NCBI GenBank assembly: GCA_965247175.1
Contig: OZ252006.1
Coordinates: 3,286,001 to 3,350,000, forward strand
Source: JANQMX01 sp965247175
GTDB lineage: Bacteria > Pseudomonadota > Alphaproteobacteria > Kiloniellales > DSM-21159
Reading direction: 5' to 3'
DNA: 64,000 nucleotides
The notes under the pieces are model-generated. The model saw only the letters and a list, made by a program, of their open reading frames with translations, ran no database searches and had not been told where the DNA came from. Position 1 is the stretch's first letter. Every line of letters starts with the position of its first letter. Positions 56,141 to 64,000 of the stretch are shown piece by piece. A program made the translations under genes and the position numbers.

Positions 56141-57022
56141 ATGAACAAAAACGAACGATTGCCGCTGAACAGCGATCTCTTGCGGAGCTTCGTGACGATT
56201 GCCGAAAGCGGGAACTTGACCGTCGCAGCCGGGCGGCTTCACCGGACGCAGTCGGCGATCAGCGTTCAGCTCCGCAATCTCGAAGCCGATCTGGGTGTAA
56301 CGCTGTTCGCGCGCACGCCGAAAGGCATGGTTCTCACCGATGAGGGGGACAGGCTGCTGCCAAAGGCGACGTCGATCTTGTCCGCGCTGAGAGATGCGAG
56401 CGCCCTGTTCGAAACCCCGCTGACGGGGCGCATCCGCATCGGCATCCCCGACGATTTCGACGACACCGTGCTCGAAGGCACGCTGGTGGACTTCTCCCGC
56501 CGGCACCCCGGCGTCGACGTCATCGCCACCTCGGGCTGCACCTCGGGTTTTCCCGCGGCCATCCGCAACGGAACCCTGGACCTCGCGGTGTACTCAGGTC
56601 CGGAAAACGACGCGGGTGAGACGCTTGCGATCGAAACCACGGTCTGGGCAGCCGGCCGGACGGCGCGGCTGACGCCCAACGCGCCTGTCCCACTGGCCAT
56701 TCTGGATCGGGGCTGCTGGTGGCGGGACCTGCCGGTCAAAGCCCTCGAGGGGCAGGGGCGCGACTACATCGTCGCGTTCAAGAGTGCCAGTTTCGGAAGC
56801 CTGCGGGCCGCGATACGGGCGGGCTTCGCCGTCGGGGTTCTGCCCCAGTCCTGCGTGACCGAGAGCGTCCGCGTGCTTTCCAAGGCAGAGGGCTTTCCAA
56901 GCCTGCCGAAGTCGCGGCGCTCGATCCTCATCCGACCGGGCGCCTCCCAGGAACTGACGCGCGCCATGGCTGACGCCATCCGGAACGGTCGGAGGGAGCC
57001 GCACAGCGCCGAAGGCGCCTAG
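56141..57022 (+). CDS. LysR family transcriptional regulator
   Basis: A 293-aa LysR-type regulator with the winged helix SDLLRSFVTIAESGNLTVAA then TQSAISVQLRNLEADLG and LFARTPKGMVLTDEG, and an effector domain beginning LTGRIRIGIPDDFDDTVLE. It is divergent from TauE/SafE, with an AT-rich 78-bp intergenic region (GAATGAAATCGAATAAATAC) before it. It is therefore likely to sense an anion or sulfonate-type compound, but this is inference from position. Confidence 0.9.
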   Translation: MNKNERLPLNSDLLRSFVTIAESGNLTVAAGRLHRTQSAISVQLRNLEADLGVTLFARTPKGMVLTDEGDRLLPKATSILSALRDASALFETPLTGRIRIGIPDDFDDTVLEGTLVDFSRRHPGVDVIATSGCTSGFPAAIRNGTLDLAVYSGPENDAGETLAIETTVWAAGRTARLTPNAPVPLAILDRGCWWRDLPVKALEGQGRDYIVAFKSASFGSLRAAIRAGFAVGVLPQSCVTESVRVLSKAEGFPSLPKSRRSILIRPGASQELTRAMADAIRNGRREPHSAEGA

Positions 57023-57027
57023 AAAAA

Positions 57028-57639
57028 TCAGTCTCTTGCGATGGCCTCGACTTCGATCAGCACCGTGACCTCGTCGCCGACCAGCCCGCCGAGGGCGTAG
57101 TCCATGCCGTACTCGGAGCGCACGATGGTGGCTTCGGCCGACAGGCCCAGGGTGCGCTTCTGATGGCCGAAGGGATAGGGCGCGTCCTTGTTGAGGGTGA
57201 CCGAGACCTCCAGCGGCCGGGTCTCGCCGAGCAGGGTCAGCTCACCGGGGATGACGCCGGTGTTCTCGCCGGTCTCCTCGCCGCCGGCGGCGGTGAAGAC
57301 GATCTCCGGATAAACCTCCACGTCCAGGAAGTCGGCGTTGCGCACATGCCCGTCGCGGGCCTGGTCGTTGGAGAAGACCGAGGCCGAGTTCACGGTGATG
57401 ACGATGTCGCTGACCGTCCGCGCCTCTGAGTCATAGACGAAGGAGCCCGAGACCTCGGTGAACCAGCCGAGCGTCCGGGCATAGCCGATGTGGTCGACCC
57501 AAAAGGCGATCGTCGTATGCGTCGGGTCGAGATCGAAGGTCTGCGGCGCGGCCATGGCGGAGGAGGGCGCCGTAAGCGGGGCTGCGACCAGGGCGGCGGC
57601 GAAGAGGGTGGCGCGAAGGGACCCAATACGATTGGACAT
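57028..57639 (-). CDS. YceI family periplasmic protein
   Basis: A 203-aa exported lipocalin-like protein that binds isoprenoid-type lipids in known relatives. After the signal peptide (LFAAALVAAPLTAPSSAMA), the YceI start FDLDPTHTTIAFWVDHIGYA and the strands VSGSFVYDSEARTVSDIVIT and GHVRNADFLDVEVYPEIVF are clear. The ATG at 57639 is chosen because GGGAG ends 6 nt upstream; an ATG at 57645 and an open frame to 57714 are alternatives. It is the only gene in this short block transcribed towards the LysR gene end. Confidence 0.92.
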   Translation of the reverse strand: MSNRIGSLRATLFAAALVAAPLTAPSSAMAAPQTFDLDPTHTTIAFWVDHIGYARTLGWFTEVSGSFVYDSEARTVSDIVITVNSASVFSNDQARDGHVRNADFLDVEVYPEIVFTAAGGEETGENTGVIPGELTLLGETRPLEVSVTLNKDAPYPFGHQKRTLGLSAEATIVRSEYGMDYALGGLVGDEVTVLIEVEAIARD

Positions 57640-57841
57640 AGACATCTCCCAGTTGCTGTGCGTTCCCAGGGATATAGAGAGCCAGGCGCGTAACGCCATC
57701 CGTTGGGGCATCAAAAGCGCGCCATCCGGAGATTGTCATTGGCTATGGCCGCCGTGACGGCGCGGGCAAGAAGGTCACATTCGATCAAGCGCGCGGCGGC
57801 AGCGACCTTCATAGTCGGGGCGAGACCGATCGGAGAGCGCC

Positions 57842-58663
57842 GTGTCTGTGCTGGACAAGCTGATCTGGCAGATCGAATTCCGTTTGCATGAGGGCCTGAC
57901 GCTGACGCACTTGTCGAAAGGCTGCGCGGTCAGCCCGCATCACATGTGCCGGGTGTTCCAGCAGGCCACCGGCCTGTCCGTCATGTCCTATGTCCGGGCT
58001 CGACGCTTGTCCGAAGCCGCACGGGCCATCGCTGAACAGGACAAAGACATCCTCACCGCTGCGCTCGACTCCGGCTATGCCTCTCACGAAGCCTTCACGC
58101 GTGCCTTTGCGCGCTATTTCGGCGTCCTGCCGAGCAGCGTTCGCAAAGCGCGTTCCCTGTCGTCCCTGTCCCTCATGGAGCCAATCGAGATGAAGAAGGA
58201 TTTGATCGTCGATGTCGCGAAGCCCGAGCTGCGAGAGCGCGATGCCTTTCGCGTCGTCGGCCTGAGTGTGCGGTGCAGCTTCGAGAACACCGCTGCGATT
58301 CCGGGGCTGTGGCAGTCGGTCAATGTGCGGGAGCCGGAGGTCGTGGGCGCCGTCCCCGGCACAGCCTACGGCGTCTGCTGCGACTTCGAGGAGACCGGGC
58401 ACTTCCGCTACCTCGCGGGCGTCGAGGCTACGGAAAAGACGGAGGGCATGGACTTCGTCGACATCCCGGCCAACCGCTACGCCGTCTTCACGCACAACGG
58501 CCACATCTCGGACTTTTCGAAGACGGTCTACACGATCTGGAACAAGAGCTTGCCCGACGCTGGCCTCGAACCCGTGAGGGCGCCGGACTTCGAAGTCTAC
58601 GACAACAGGTTCGATCCGGAGACGGGACGCGGGATCGTGGAGATCTGGATTCCCATCGCCTAG
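57842..58663 (+). CDS. AraC-type regulator with GyrI-like ligand domain
   Basis: A 273-aa transcription factor. Residues ~1-105 are the double helix-turn-helix AraC domain (LTLTHLSKGCAVSPHHMCRV; DSGYASHEAFTRAFARYFGV), and residues ~115-273 a GyrI-like small-molecule-binding domain (DIPANRYAVFTHNGHISDF; FEVYDNRFDPETGRGIVEIW). This fusion resembles Rob/SoxS-like multidrug sensors. The start is GTG at 57842. It is followed by a LysE-type exporter gene in the same direction 110 bp downstream, a possible target. Confidence 0.9.
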   Translation: MSVLDKLIWQIEFRLHEGLTLTHLSKGCAVSPHHMCRVFQQATGLSVMSYVRARRLSEAARAIAEQDKDILTAALDSGYASHEAFTRAFARYFGVLPSSVRKARSLSSLSLMEPIEMKKDLIVDVAKPELRERDAFRVVGLSVRCSFENTAAIPGLWQSVNVREPEVVGAVPGTAYGVCCDFEETGHFRYLAGVEATEKTEGMDFVDIPANRYAVFTHNGHISDFSKTVYTIWNKSLPDAGLEPVRAPDFEVYDNRFDPETGRGIVEIWIPIA

Positions 58664-58773
58664 GCGGTTGCCGAGAGCGTCGAAGCGGACATCCGGACGT
58701 TTTCGGTGAACATCCGCCTCGTCCGCTCGGCCTCTCGTGTTAGGCTTCTCAGCTCGACGTAGGGGAGCTTGGT

Positions 58774-59394
58774 ATGAGCGGCGAACTTTCCAGCCTTCTT
58801 CTTGCCCTGGGCATCTTCTCCGTGGGGTTCATCAGCATTGGGCCGAACATCCTCGCGATCATCGGCACCTCGATGAACCGCGGGCGAAGCGATGGAGTGC
58901 GCCTCGCGCTCGGTGTCGGAATTGGCTCTGGCATCTGGGCTACGCTGACCGTCGCGGGCTTGACGGCGCTGATCACCGCATACGCGGGCATCGTCACGCT
59001 TCTGAAGATTTTTGGCGCCGCCTACCTTGCGTGGCTTGCCTACAAAGCGTTCCGCTCCGCTGCCACACCTGGGACCGATTTGAAGCCAAAGTCGGCGAAG
59101 GGCAAGAACCTCTATCTTCAGGGGCTGTTGATCCAAATGACCAATCCGAAGGCCGCACTGCAGTGGATTGCCATCGTCGGAATCGGCCTCGGTCCGGATG
59201 CACCGATCTGGGTGGGCGTGACGCTGATCGTCGTGGCGACCCTGCTATCGGTCTTCGTGCATCTTGCCTACGCGGTGACGTTCTCCACCCAGCCGGTTGT
59301 CGTGTTCTATCAGAGAACGCGTCGGTGGATTGAAGGAGCCTTGGGCCTGTTCTTCGCTTTCGCCGCCTACAAAATCGCGACTTACAGAACCTGA
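58774..59394 (+). CDS. LysE/RhtB family amino acid exporter
   Basis: A 206-aa membrane protein with about six hydrophobic segments. The LysE start LGIFSVGFISIGPNILAIIG, the loop TSMNRGRSDGVRLALGVGIG and the later GLLIQMTNPKAALQWIAIVG are family hallmarks. Members export amino acids or their derivatives. A strong ribosome site (AGGGGAG) lies 7 nt before the ATG. It may be controlled by the AraC-type regulator upstream. Confidence 0.9.
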   Translation: MSGELSSLLLALGIFSVGFISIGPNILAIIGTSMNRGRSDGVRLALGVGIGSGIWATLTVAGLTALITAYAGIVTLLKIFGAAYLAWLAYKAFRSAATPGTDLKPKSAKGKNLYLQGLLIQMTNPKAALQWIAIVGIGLGPDAPIWVGVTLIVVATLLSVFVHLAYAVTFSTQPVVVFYQRTRRWIEGALGLFFAFAAYKIATYRT

Positions 59395-59473
59395 CTGAGG
59401 CGATCAGACAGAACCGGCGCTGCTCTGTCTTTATTGGGCGCGCCTGCACGTCCAAAGCTTATGGCGGACCTGC

Positions 59474-59578
59474 GGAGGCGCGCCGCACTGTTCCGGCCCG
59501 CTCCCCCTCCCGACCACCCATGGCATGGTACCCTATTGGGTGGTCGGGAGGGGGAGCGGGCCGGTGCCGCATGGCGCC
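59474..59578 (+). repeat. Family C long-palindrome repeat with diverged arms
   Basis: From GGAGGCGCGCC to GGCGCC. The left arm (59493-59520) and right arm (59537-59564) are perfectly complementary over 28 bp around a 16-nt loop. The arms differ from the 21.8-kb copy at four positions, each compensated on the other arm. It occupies most of the 210-bp gap between the LysE gene and the ArsI/CadI-like gene. Confidence 0.9.
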
Positions 59579-59604
59579 GAAGGCGCCGGGAAAACTCAAA
59601 ACCC

Positions 59605-60087
59605 CTAACAGCAGGACTTCGCGCTCGGCTCCGCAGCGTCGCTCGCCCGCTCCGTCGCTTCGTTGGCGGCGAGACGGTCGAGGCGGGCTTGTTCCAGCTC
59701 GGGGAGGGTCTCGCCGTAGTCGACGATGCGCCCCGTGGTGTGGAAGGTCTCCCAGCGGAAAGCGTCGGGGTCGATCACCCAGACCTTGTCCGCCTTGTGA
59801 TAGCAGCAGCGGGCGCCCTCTTCCGGAATCGTCGCCTCTCCGGCTTTCTCCAGGCGTGTGGCGATGTCCGCCAACTCGCCCGACTCCTCGACTTGAATGC
59901 CGAAATGGACGCTGCCAGGGGCCTCTCCGCAGCGGGTCGAGATCGAGAAGTTGATGCGCGGGTCGTCGCACATCCACTTCGCGTAGTCGGCTTCAAGCAC
60001 CGTCGGCGGGGCGCCGAACAGAGTGGAGTAGAACTGCACCGAGCGCTCCAGGTCACTCACCTGCAAGCCAATATGGGCGCGCTTCAT
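59605..60087 (-). CDS. ArsI/CadI-like metalloenzyme of the VOC family
   Basis: A 160-aa glyoxalase-fold (vicinal oxygen chelate) protein close to ArsI, the C-As bond lyase that degrades methylarsenite and other organoarsenicals, and to CadI. The start MKRAHIGLQVSDLERSVQFY, the segment GSVHFGIQVEESGEL and ARCCYHKADKVWVIDPD with the vicinal cysteine pair used to bind arsenic are characteristic. It ends in SCC. There is no arsR beside it, but a palindromic operator overlaps its presumed promoter (60127-60148). Confidence 0.85.
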   Translation of the reverse strand: MKRAHIGLQVSDLERSVQFYSTLFGAPPTVLEADYAKWMCDDPRINFSISTRCGEAPGSVHFGIQVEESGELADIATRLEKAGEATIPEEGARCCYHKADKVWVIDPDAFRWETFHTTGRIVDYGETLPELEQARLDRLAANEATERASDAAEPSAKSCC

Positions 60088-60126
60088 GGGTCGCGTCTCC
60101 CGTCCGTGGTGGTCGTGTTGATTCTA

Positions 60127-60154
60127 TATTTCGATAATCGTCGAAATAATTCAA
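60127..60154 (-). promoter_or_regulatory. Palindromic operator and -35 of the ArsI/CadI-like gene
   Basis: TATTTCGA-TAATCG-TCGAAATA has perfect 8-bp arms (60127-60148). On the minus strand it directly follows TTGAAT (60149-60154), a fair -35, and overlaps the spacer and -10 region. The half-site is of the AT-rich palindromic type bound by ArsR/SmtB repressors. Confidence 0.55.
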
Positions 60155-60181
60155 GATGAAAATTCTCGACCCACCAGAACC

Positions 60182-60314
60182 TGTCATGCTTGGGCGAGGC
60201 CCTCTGGGCCGCAAGGCCTGGGGCCGAGTTCCGAGCATCCACTTATCTGCTAGCGCCAAGCCAATCTGTGGACCCTCGGAACTCGCCACTGCGTGGCTCG
60301 CCCAAGGGTGACAT
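60182..60314 (+). repeat. Family A palindromic repeat, complete copy
   Basis: It begins TGTCATGCTTGGGCGAGGCC and ends GCTCGCCCAAGGGTGACAT, with the inner stem GAGTTCCGAGCATCCAC / GTGGACCCTCGGAACTC. It differs from the 4.7-kb copy mainly in the loop. Confidence 0.9.
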
Positions 60315-60349
60315 CTTGGAAGAAACCAAGGGTCGCGCAGCACCATTGA

Positions 60350-60518
60350 CTGTCACCCCGGCCTTGAGCCGGGGTCCATTCATCCGCCAGCGCAGAATGG
60401 AGACATCGAGCGCGGGCGCAGCGGCGGCCTCGCTCATCGGTCCGCCGTTCGTGCCCAGCCCGACTATGGATCCCGGCTCGCGGCCTTCGCTACCGCGAAG
60501 CCCTTGGCCGGGATGACA
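60350..60518 (+). repeat. Family B palindromic repeat, long version
   Basis: It begins CTGTCACCCCGGCCTTGAGC, then GGGGTCCATTCATCCGCC, and ends TGGATCCCGGCTCGCGGCC and CCCTTGGCCGGGATGACA. It is preceded by CGCAGCACCATTGA and ends 30 bp before the RND permease stop. Confidence 0.9.
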
Positions 60519-60548
60519 AGAGGAGAGGTGAGCAGGCGTTGTTTGCCT

Positions 60549-63500
60549 TTACCCGAGCCCGAGCTGCTCCCGGAGCTTCCGCGCCGCTGCCCCCGGCGGC
60601 GCGCTGAGGGGTGCGATCACCCGGTAGACCGCAGGCGTCAGGAAGAGGGTGAAGAGCGTCGCGAGGCCGAGCCCGCCGACGACGACCCAGCCGACGGCGA
60701 TGCGTGCCTCCGCGCCGGCGCCGCTGGCCAGCACCAGCGGGATGCTGCCGCAGACGGTCGAGGCCATGGTCATGATCACGGGCTTCAGACGGATGCGCAT
60801 GGCGTCGCGGATGGCGCTGTCGACATCACGCCCCTGGCCGCGCAGCTGGTTGGCGAACTCGACGATGAGGATGCCGTTCTTGGCCATGATGCCGACCAGC
60901 AGGACCAGCCCGATCTGGCTGTAGTAGTTCAGGCTGCCGCCGGTCAGCCAGATCGCCAGGAGCGCGGTGCCGAGGCCGCAGGGCACGGTGATCAGGATGA
61001 CCAGCGCGTTGACGAAGCTCTCGAACTGCGCCGCCAACACCAGGAAGACGATGAGCAGCGCCGCGGCGAAGACCAGCAGCGTGCCGGTCTCGCCTTCCTC
61101 CAGCGTGGCCGCCTCGCCGAGGAAGACCAGCCGCCCGCCGTCATCGAGGATGGGTTCGGCGATCTCTCGCAGGCGGTCCACAGCCCCACCGAGATCGACG
61201 CCCGGGCCGAGATTGGCCTGCGCCGCAACGGCGCGCTGTCGGCCCTCGCGCGTCAAGGTCGCGGCGGCGGCGGACTCGGTGATCTGCGCCACGGTCGAGG
61301 CCGGCACGAACTGGCCGTTCGACGCGACGACAAAGGTGTTTTCCAGATCCCCCTGATCGTTCACCGGGCGGCCGCCGGCGACCAGCTTGATATCGATCGC
61401 CTGGTTGTCGACGAAGATCTCCGCCACCTCGTCGCCCTCGATCATCGTATAGAGCGTTTCGACAACGCTGCGCGGCGCGATGCCGAGGTTCGCCGCAAGC
61501 GCGCGATCGATCGTCAGGCTGAGCTGCGGCTGGTTGATGTCGTAGGTGAGCTGCGGATTGATGAAGGCTGGGTCGCGCGCCATGCGCTCGACCAGCGCGA
61601 TGGTCAGATCCTCCAGCCGCTCGTAGTCATTGCCGACCACGGCGAACTGCAGTCCGCTTCCAGCCCCGCGAATACGCAGGCTGTTCGGGGACCTGAGCGC
61701 GACGATCGCGTCGGGAATGGCGCGCAGCGGACCCTGGAGCGAGGCGGCGATCTCCTGCTGGCTGCGGGTGCGGTCCTCCCAGGGTGCCAGGCGGATGATG
61801 ACGAAGGCCGTGTTCCTGCTGCCGCGCCCGATGATCGACAGCACCGCGTCCACCTCGCCCGCCTCCCGCAGCGGCGCGACGAGCGCCTCGATCTTCGCCA
61901 CCTGCTCGGCGGTATAGTCGAGGCTGGCCGAGGGCGGCGCGCGGAGCTGAATGAAGACCGTGCCGCGATCCTCGGGTGGCGTCAGCTCTTGCGGCAGCTG
62001 GGTATAGAGCAGCATCGCCGTGGCGGCGAAGCCGAGCGCCATGATCACGACCGGCAGGCGCCAGGCGATGACGCCGGCGATTGCCGCATCGAAGGCCGAG
62101 AGCAGGCGGGTCCGTGCGCCGTCGGTCTCGCTTTCGCTTTCTGGCGCCGCCGCCCGTTTCGGCGCACCCGGGTCGAGCTGCGCGCAGAGCATCGGGCAGA
62201 GGGTGAGCGCGACGAAGGACGACAGCGCCACCGCGAAGGCAAGCACGAAGCCGAACTCGCCGAAGATGCCGCCGGCTTGGCCCGGCAGGAAGGAGATGGG
62301 AATGAACACGGCCGCGAGCGTCGCCGTCGTCGAGATCACGGCAAAGAAGACTTCGCGCGCGCCGACCGCCGCCGCCGCGTAGGCGCCGAGCCCTTCCCGC
62401 CGTTTCCGGATGATGTTCTCCAGCACGACGATCGCGTCGTCGACGACCATGCCGGTTGCCAGCACCAGCGCCAGGAGTGTGATGGTGTTGACCGTGAAGC
62501 CGGTGATCCAGATCGCCGCCAAGGTGCCGACCAGCGCGATCGGCACCGCGACCGCCGGCACGATGACCGCGCGCAGCGAGCGCAGGAACAGGAAGATGAC
62601 GAAGACGACGATGACCACCGCCATGGCGATGTTGGTGACCACGCCGGCGATCGCCCGCTCGACGAACACGCCCTCGTCGGAGACGATGATCAGGTTCGCG
62701 CCCTCGGGCAGCTCGCGCTGCAGCTGGGCGACAAGCTCGCGCGCGGCGAGCGCGATCGACAGCGAGTTGGCGTGCGATTGCCGCGTGACGTTGAGCCCGA
62801 CGGCCGGCTGGCCGTTGACCCGCGTGATCTGGTCCAGATCGTCGGCGGTGTCCTGCACGAAGGCGATATCGCCGATCACCGTCTGACGATTGAGCCGGAT
62901 GGCCGAGATCGCTTCGACGGTCGTGGTCGAGGCCTCCGAGCGCACGACCAGCGCCTGGGTCGCGGTCTCCAAGGCGCCGAGCGGAATGTCGAGATTGGCG
63001 CTGGCCAGTGCCTCCCGCACATCGGCGACTGAAATGCCGTGGCTCGCCAAGCGGATCGGCGAGAAGGTGACGCGCATGATGCGGTCCTGCCCGCCGTTGA
63101 TTTCCACCTCGGCCACGCCTTCGATCGTCGTCACCCGGTCGGACACCATGTCTTCGGCGAGGGTGGTCAGCTCTGCCAACGACAGGGCGCCGGTCAGCGC
63201 CAGGCGCAGGACCGGGTCGGCGTCGGCATCGTTCTTCTGCACGATCGGCTCGTCGACGTCGTCGGGAAGATCGCGGCGCACCCCGGCGACCAGCTCGCGC
63301 GCGTCGCTGGCGGCGACGGCGGGGTCTGTCGCGCTGCTGAGATCGAGGGTCAGCCGGCTGCGGCCATAGGTCGACTGCGAAGAGATGTTCTCCAGCCCTT
63401 CGAGGCGCGCCAGCGCATCCTCCAGCACGCGCGTCACCTCGGAGTCGATGGTGCTCGGCGCAGCCCCGCTGTAGTCAGCAGTGACCGTGATCACCGGCTG

Positions 63501-63662
63501 CGAGACGTTCGGCAGCTCGCGCACTTCGACCGTGGCGAGCGCCGCCAAGCCGGCGATGACGACCAGCAGATTGACGACGACCGCGAGGATGGGGCGACGC
63601 ACGAAGAGCGCCGCCGAGCCGAGATCCTGCGGCGTGGCAGACCCCGGCGAACTCTCCGTCAT
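60549..63662 (-). CDS. RND (HAE1 type) efflux permease
   Basis: Inner-membrane drug/proton antiporter of a tripartite efflux pump. The 1037-aa protein has twelve transmembrane segments in two halves, starts with ALFVRRPILAVVVNLLVVI and VRELPNVSQPVITVTADYSG, and has the TM4 proton-relay motif GMVVDDAIVVLENIIRKR and the second-half motif LVLLVGIMAKNGILIVEFAN. The length is standard for AcrB/MexB-like pumps. It overlaps the upstream membrane-fusion gene by 4 bp (ATGA). The substrate range is unknown, and no outer-membrane channel gene is visible. Confidence 0.95.
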   Translation of the reverse strand: MTESSPGSATPQDLGSAALFVRRPILAVVVNLLVVIAGLAALATVEVRELPNVSQPVITVTADYSGAAPSTIDSEVTRVLEDALARLEGLENISSQSTYGRSRLTLDLSSATDPAVAASDARELVAGVRRDLPDDVDEPIVQKNDADADPVLRLALTGALSLAELTTLAEDMVSDRVTTIEGVAEVEINGGQDRIMRVTFSPIRLASHGISVADVREALASANLDIPLGALETATQALVVRSEASTTTVEAISAIRLNRQTVIGDIAFVQDTADDLDQITRVNGQPAVGLNVTRQSHANSLSIALAARELVAQLQRELPEGANLIIVSDEGVFVERAIAGVVTNIAMAVVIVVFVIFLFLRSLRAVIVPAVAVPIALVGTLAAIWITGFTVNTITLLALVLATGMVVDDAIVVLENIIRKRREGLGAYAAAAVGAREVFFAVISTTATLAAVFIPISFLPGQAGGIFGEFGFVLAFAVALSSFVALTLCPMLCAQLDPGAPKRAAAPESESETDGARTRLLSAFDAAIAGVIAWRLPVVIMALGFAATAMLLYTQLPQELTPPEDRGTVFIQLRAPPSASLDYTAEQVAKIEALVAPLREAGEVDAVLSIIGRGSRNTAFVIIRLAPWEDRTRSQQEIAASLQGPLRAIPDAIVALRSPNSLRIRGAGSGLQFAVVGNDYERLEDLTIALVERMARDPAFINPQLTYDINQPQLSLTIDRALAANLGIAPRSVVETLYTMIEGDEVAEIFVDNQAIDIKLVAGGRPVNDQGDLENTFVVASNGQFVPASTVAQITESAAAATLTREGRQRAVAAQANLGPGVDLGGAVDRLREIAEPILDDGGRLVFLGEAATLEEGETGTLLVFAAALLIVFLVLAAQFESFVNALVILITVPCGLGTALLAIWLTGGSLNYYSQIGLVLLVGIMAKNGILIVEFANQLRGQGRDVDSAIRDAMRIRLKPVIMTMASTVCGSIPLVLASGAGAEARIAVGWVVVGGLGLATLFTLFLTPAVYRVIAPLSAPPGAAARKLREQLGLG

Positions 63663-64000
63663 CCGGACGTCCCGCCGCCGACGGGCCCGGCGCGGATGGG
63701 TTCGTTGGTGATGGAGAGCTGGGAGTCCGCGTTGATCTTGAAGGCGCCTTCCTCGACCACCCGGTCGCCGTCGGCGAGCGTGGCGTCGACCCAGACCCGG
63801 TCGCCCTGGCGATGACGAATCACGACCGGCACCTGCTGGGGCCTGTTGTCGGCGTCGAGGCGCCAGACATAGGCACCGTCGCGGCCCCAGAGGATCGAGA
63901 CCGCCGGCACCACCGGCAGGGGCTGGTCGCGGCTGATCACCGTGACGTTGAAGGTCATGCCCGGCAGCAGCAGCAGGTCGTCGTTCTCGACCTCGGCGCG
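63659..64000 (-). CDS. RND membrane fusion protein (HlyD/AcrA type), 3' part
   Basis: The C-terminal ~113 residues of a periplasmic adaptor. The frame is open to the window edge and reads AEVENDDLLLLPGMTFNVTV, the usual beta-barrel to membrane-proximal transition (E-N-x-D-x-x-L-x-P-G-M) of such proteins, then QPLPVVPAVSILWGRDGAYV and RVVEEGAFKINADSQLSI near the end. The 5' part lies beyond the window; an internal ATG at 63958 is not the real start. It overlaps the permease by 4 bp, so the two are cotranscribed. Confidence 0.9.
   Translation of the reverse strand, partial: RAEVENDDLLLLPGMTFNVTVISRDQPLPVVPAVSILWGRDGAYVWRLDADNRPQQVPVVIRHRQGDRVWVDATLADGDRVVEEGAFKINADSQLSITNEPIRAGPVGGGTSG

Larger units (their letters stand above)
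60088..60548. other. Gene-free stretch: operator plus A+B composite repeat
   Basis: This 461-bp gap holds the promoter and operator of the ArsI/CadI-like gene at its left end, a family A copy (60182-60314), a family B copy (60350-60518) 35 bp later, and the end of the RND gene beyond. No further gene is seen. Confidence 0.65.

Overview
The window is chromosomal DNA of a GC-rich alphaproteobacterium. Genes are dense and on both strands. The block hemW-rdgB-rph / hrcA-grpE / dnaK-dnaJ, then dapB and nth, a phoR-pstSCAB-phoU-phoB operon, and mutS close to glnD are arrangements typical of Alphaproteobacteria, and the dnaK promoter fits the alphaproteobacterial sigma-32 pattern. A Rhodospirillales-like lineage is likely, but that placement is inference. 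No tRNA, rRNA or CRISPR array was seen.

Layout. 0-9.3 kb is housekeeping and heat shock: hemW, rdgB and rph on the minus strand, hrcA-grpE, an AlkB-like dioxygenase with a small membrane protein, then dnaK and dnaJ. 9.3-15 kb is accessory: a small conserved-looking ORF, an amidase, an MmgE/PrpD protein, and an AT-rich membrane-protein gene set between two copies of the 3' end of a GNAT acetyltransferase gene. 15-27 kb holds dapB, a three-domain flavin/2Fe-2S oxidoreductase, a GST with a divergent LysR regulator, an EamA transporter, nth, bactofilin, an EI24 protein, a PfkB kinase and typA. 27-33.7 kb is a second accessory stretch: a 2-oxoglutarate oxygenase, an SRPBCC protein and a racemase-fold protein lacking catalytic cysteines, followed by an SLC13 permease, an AmpG-like MFS protein and a macrodomain protein. 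33.8-42.2 kb is the complete phosphate regulon core with a good Pho box before pstS. 42-52 kb holds maeB, mutS, a T4 Rnl1-like RNA ligase, a lipoprotein and glnD. 52-64 kb is peripheral: two PEP-CTERM-like paralogues, three LysR/AraC-type regulators, TauE/SafE, YceI, LysE, an ArsI/CadI-like lyase with a palindromic operator, and an RND efflux pump whose fusion protein runs off the window.

Three families of interspersed palindromic repeats (called A, B and C here) fill almost all the larger gene-free gaps. A and B occur three times as a composite in the same order and spacing. Family C keeps perfect 28-32 bp arms although the arm sequences of two copies differ. One family B copy supplies the last codons of a PEP-CTERM-like protein.

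The strongest candidates for something undescribed are the AT-rich membrane gene bounded by 47-bp direct repeats of the GNAT gene end, the covarying family C palindromes, the standalone RNA ligase next to mutS, and the oxygenase/SRPBCC/cysteine-less racemase-fold cluster. All functional calls come from motif recognition by eye; no database search was run.
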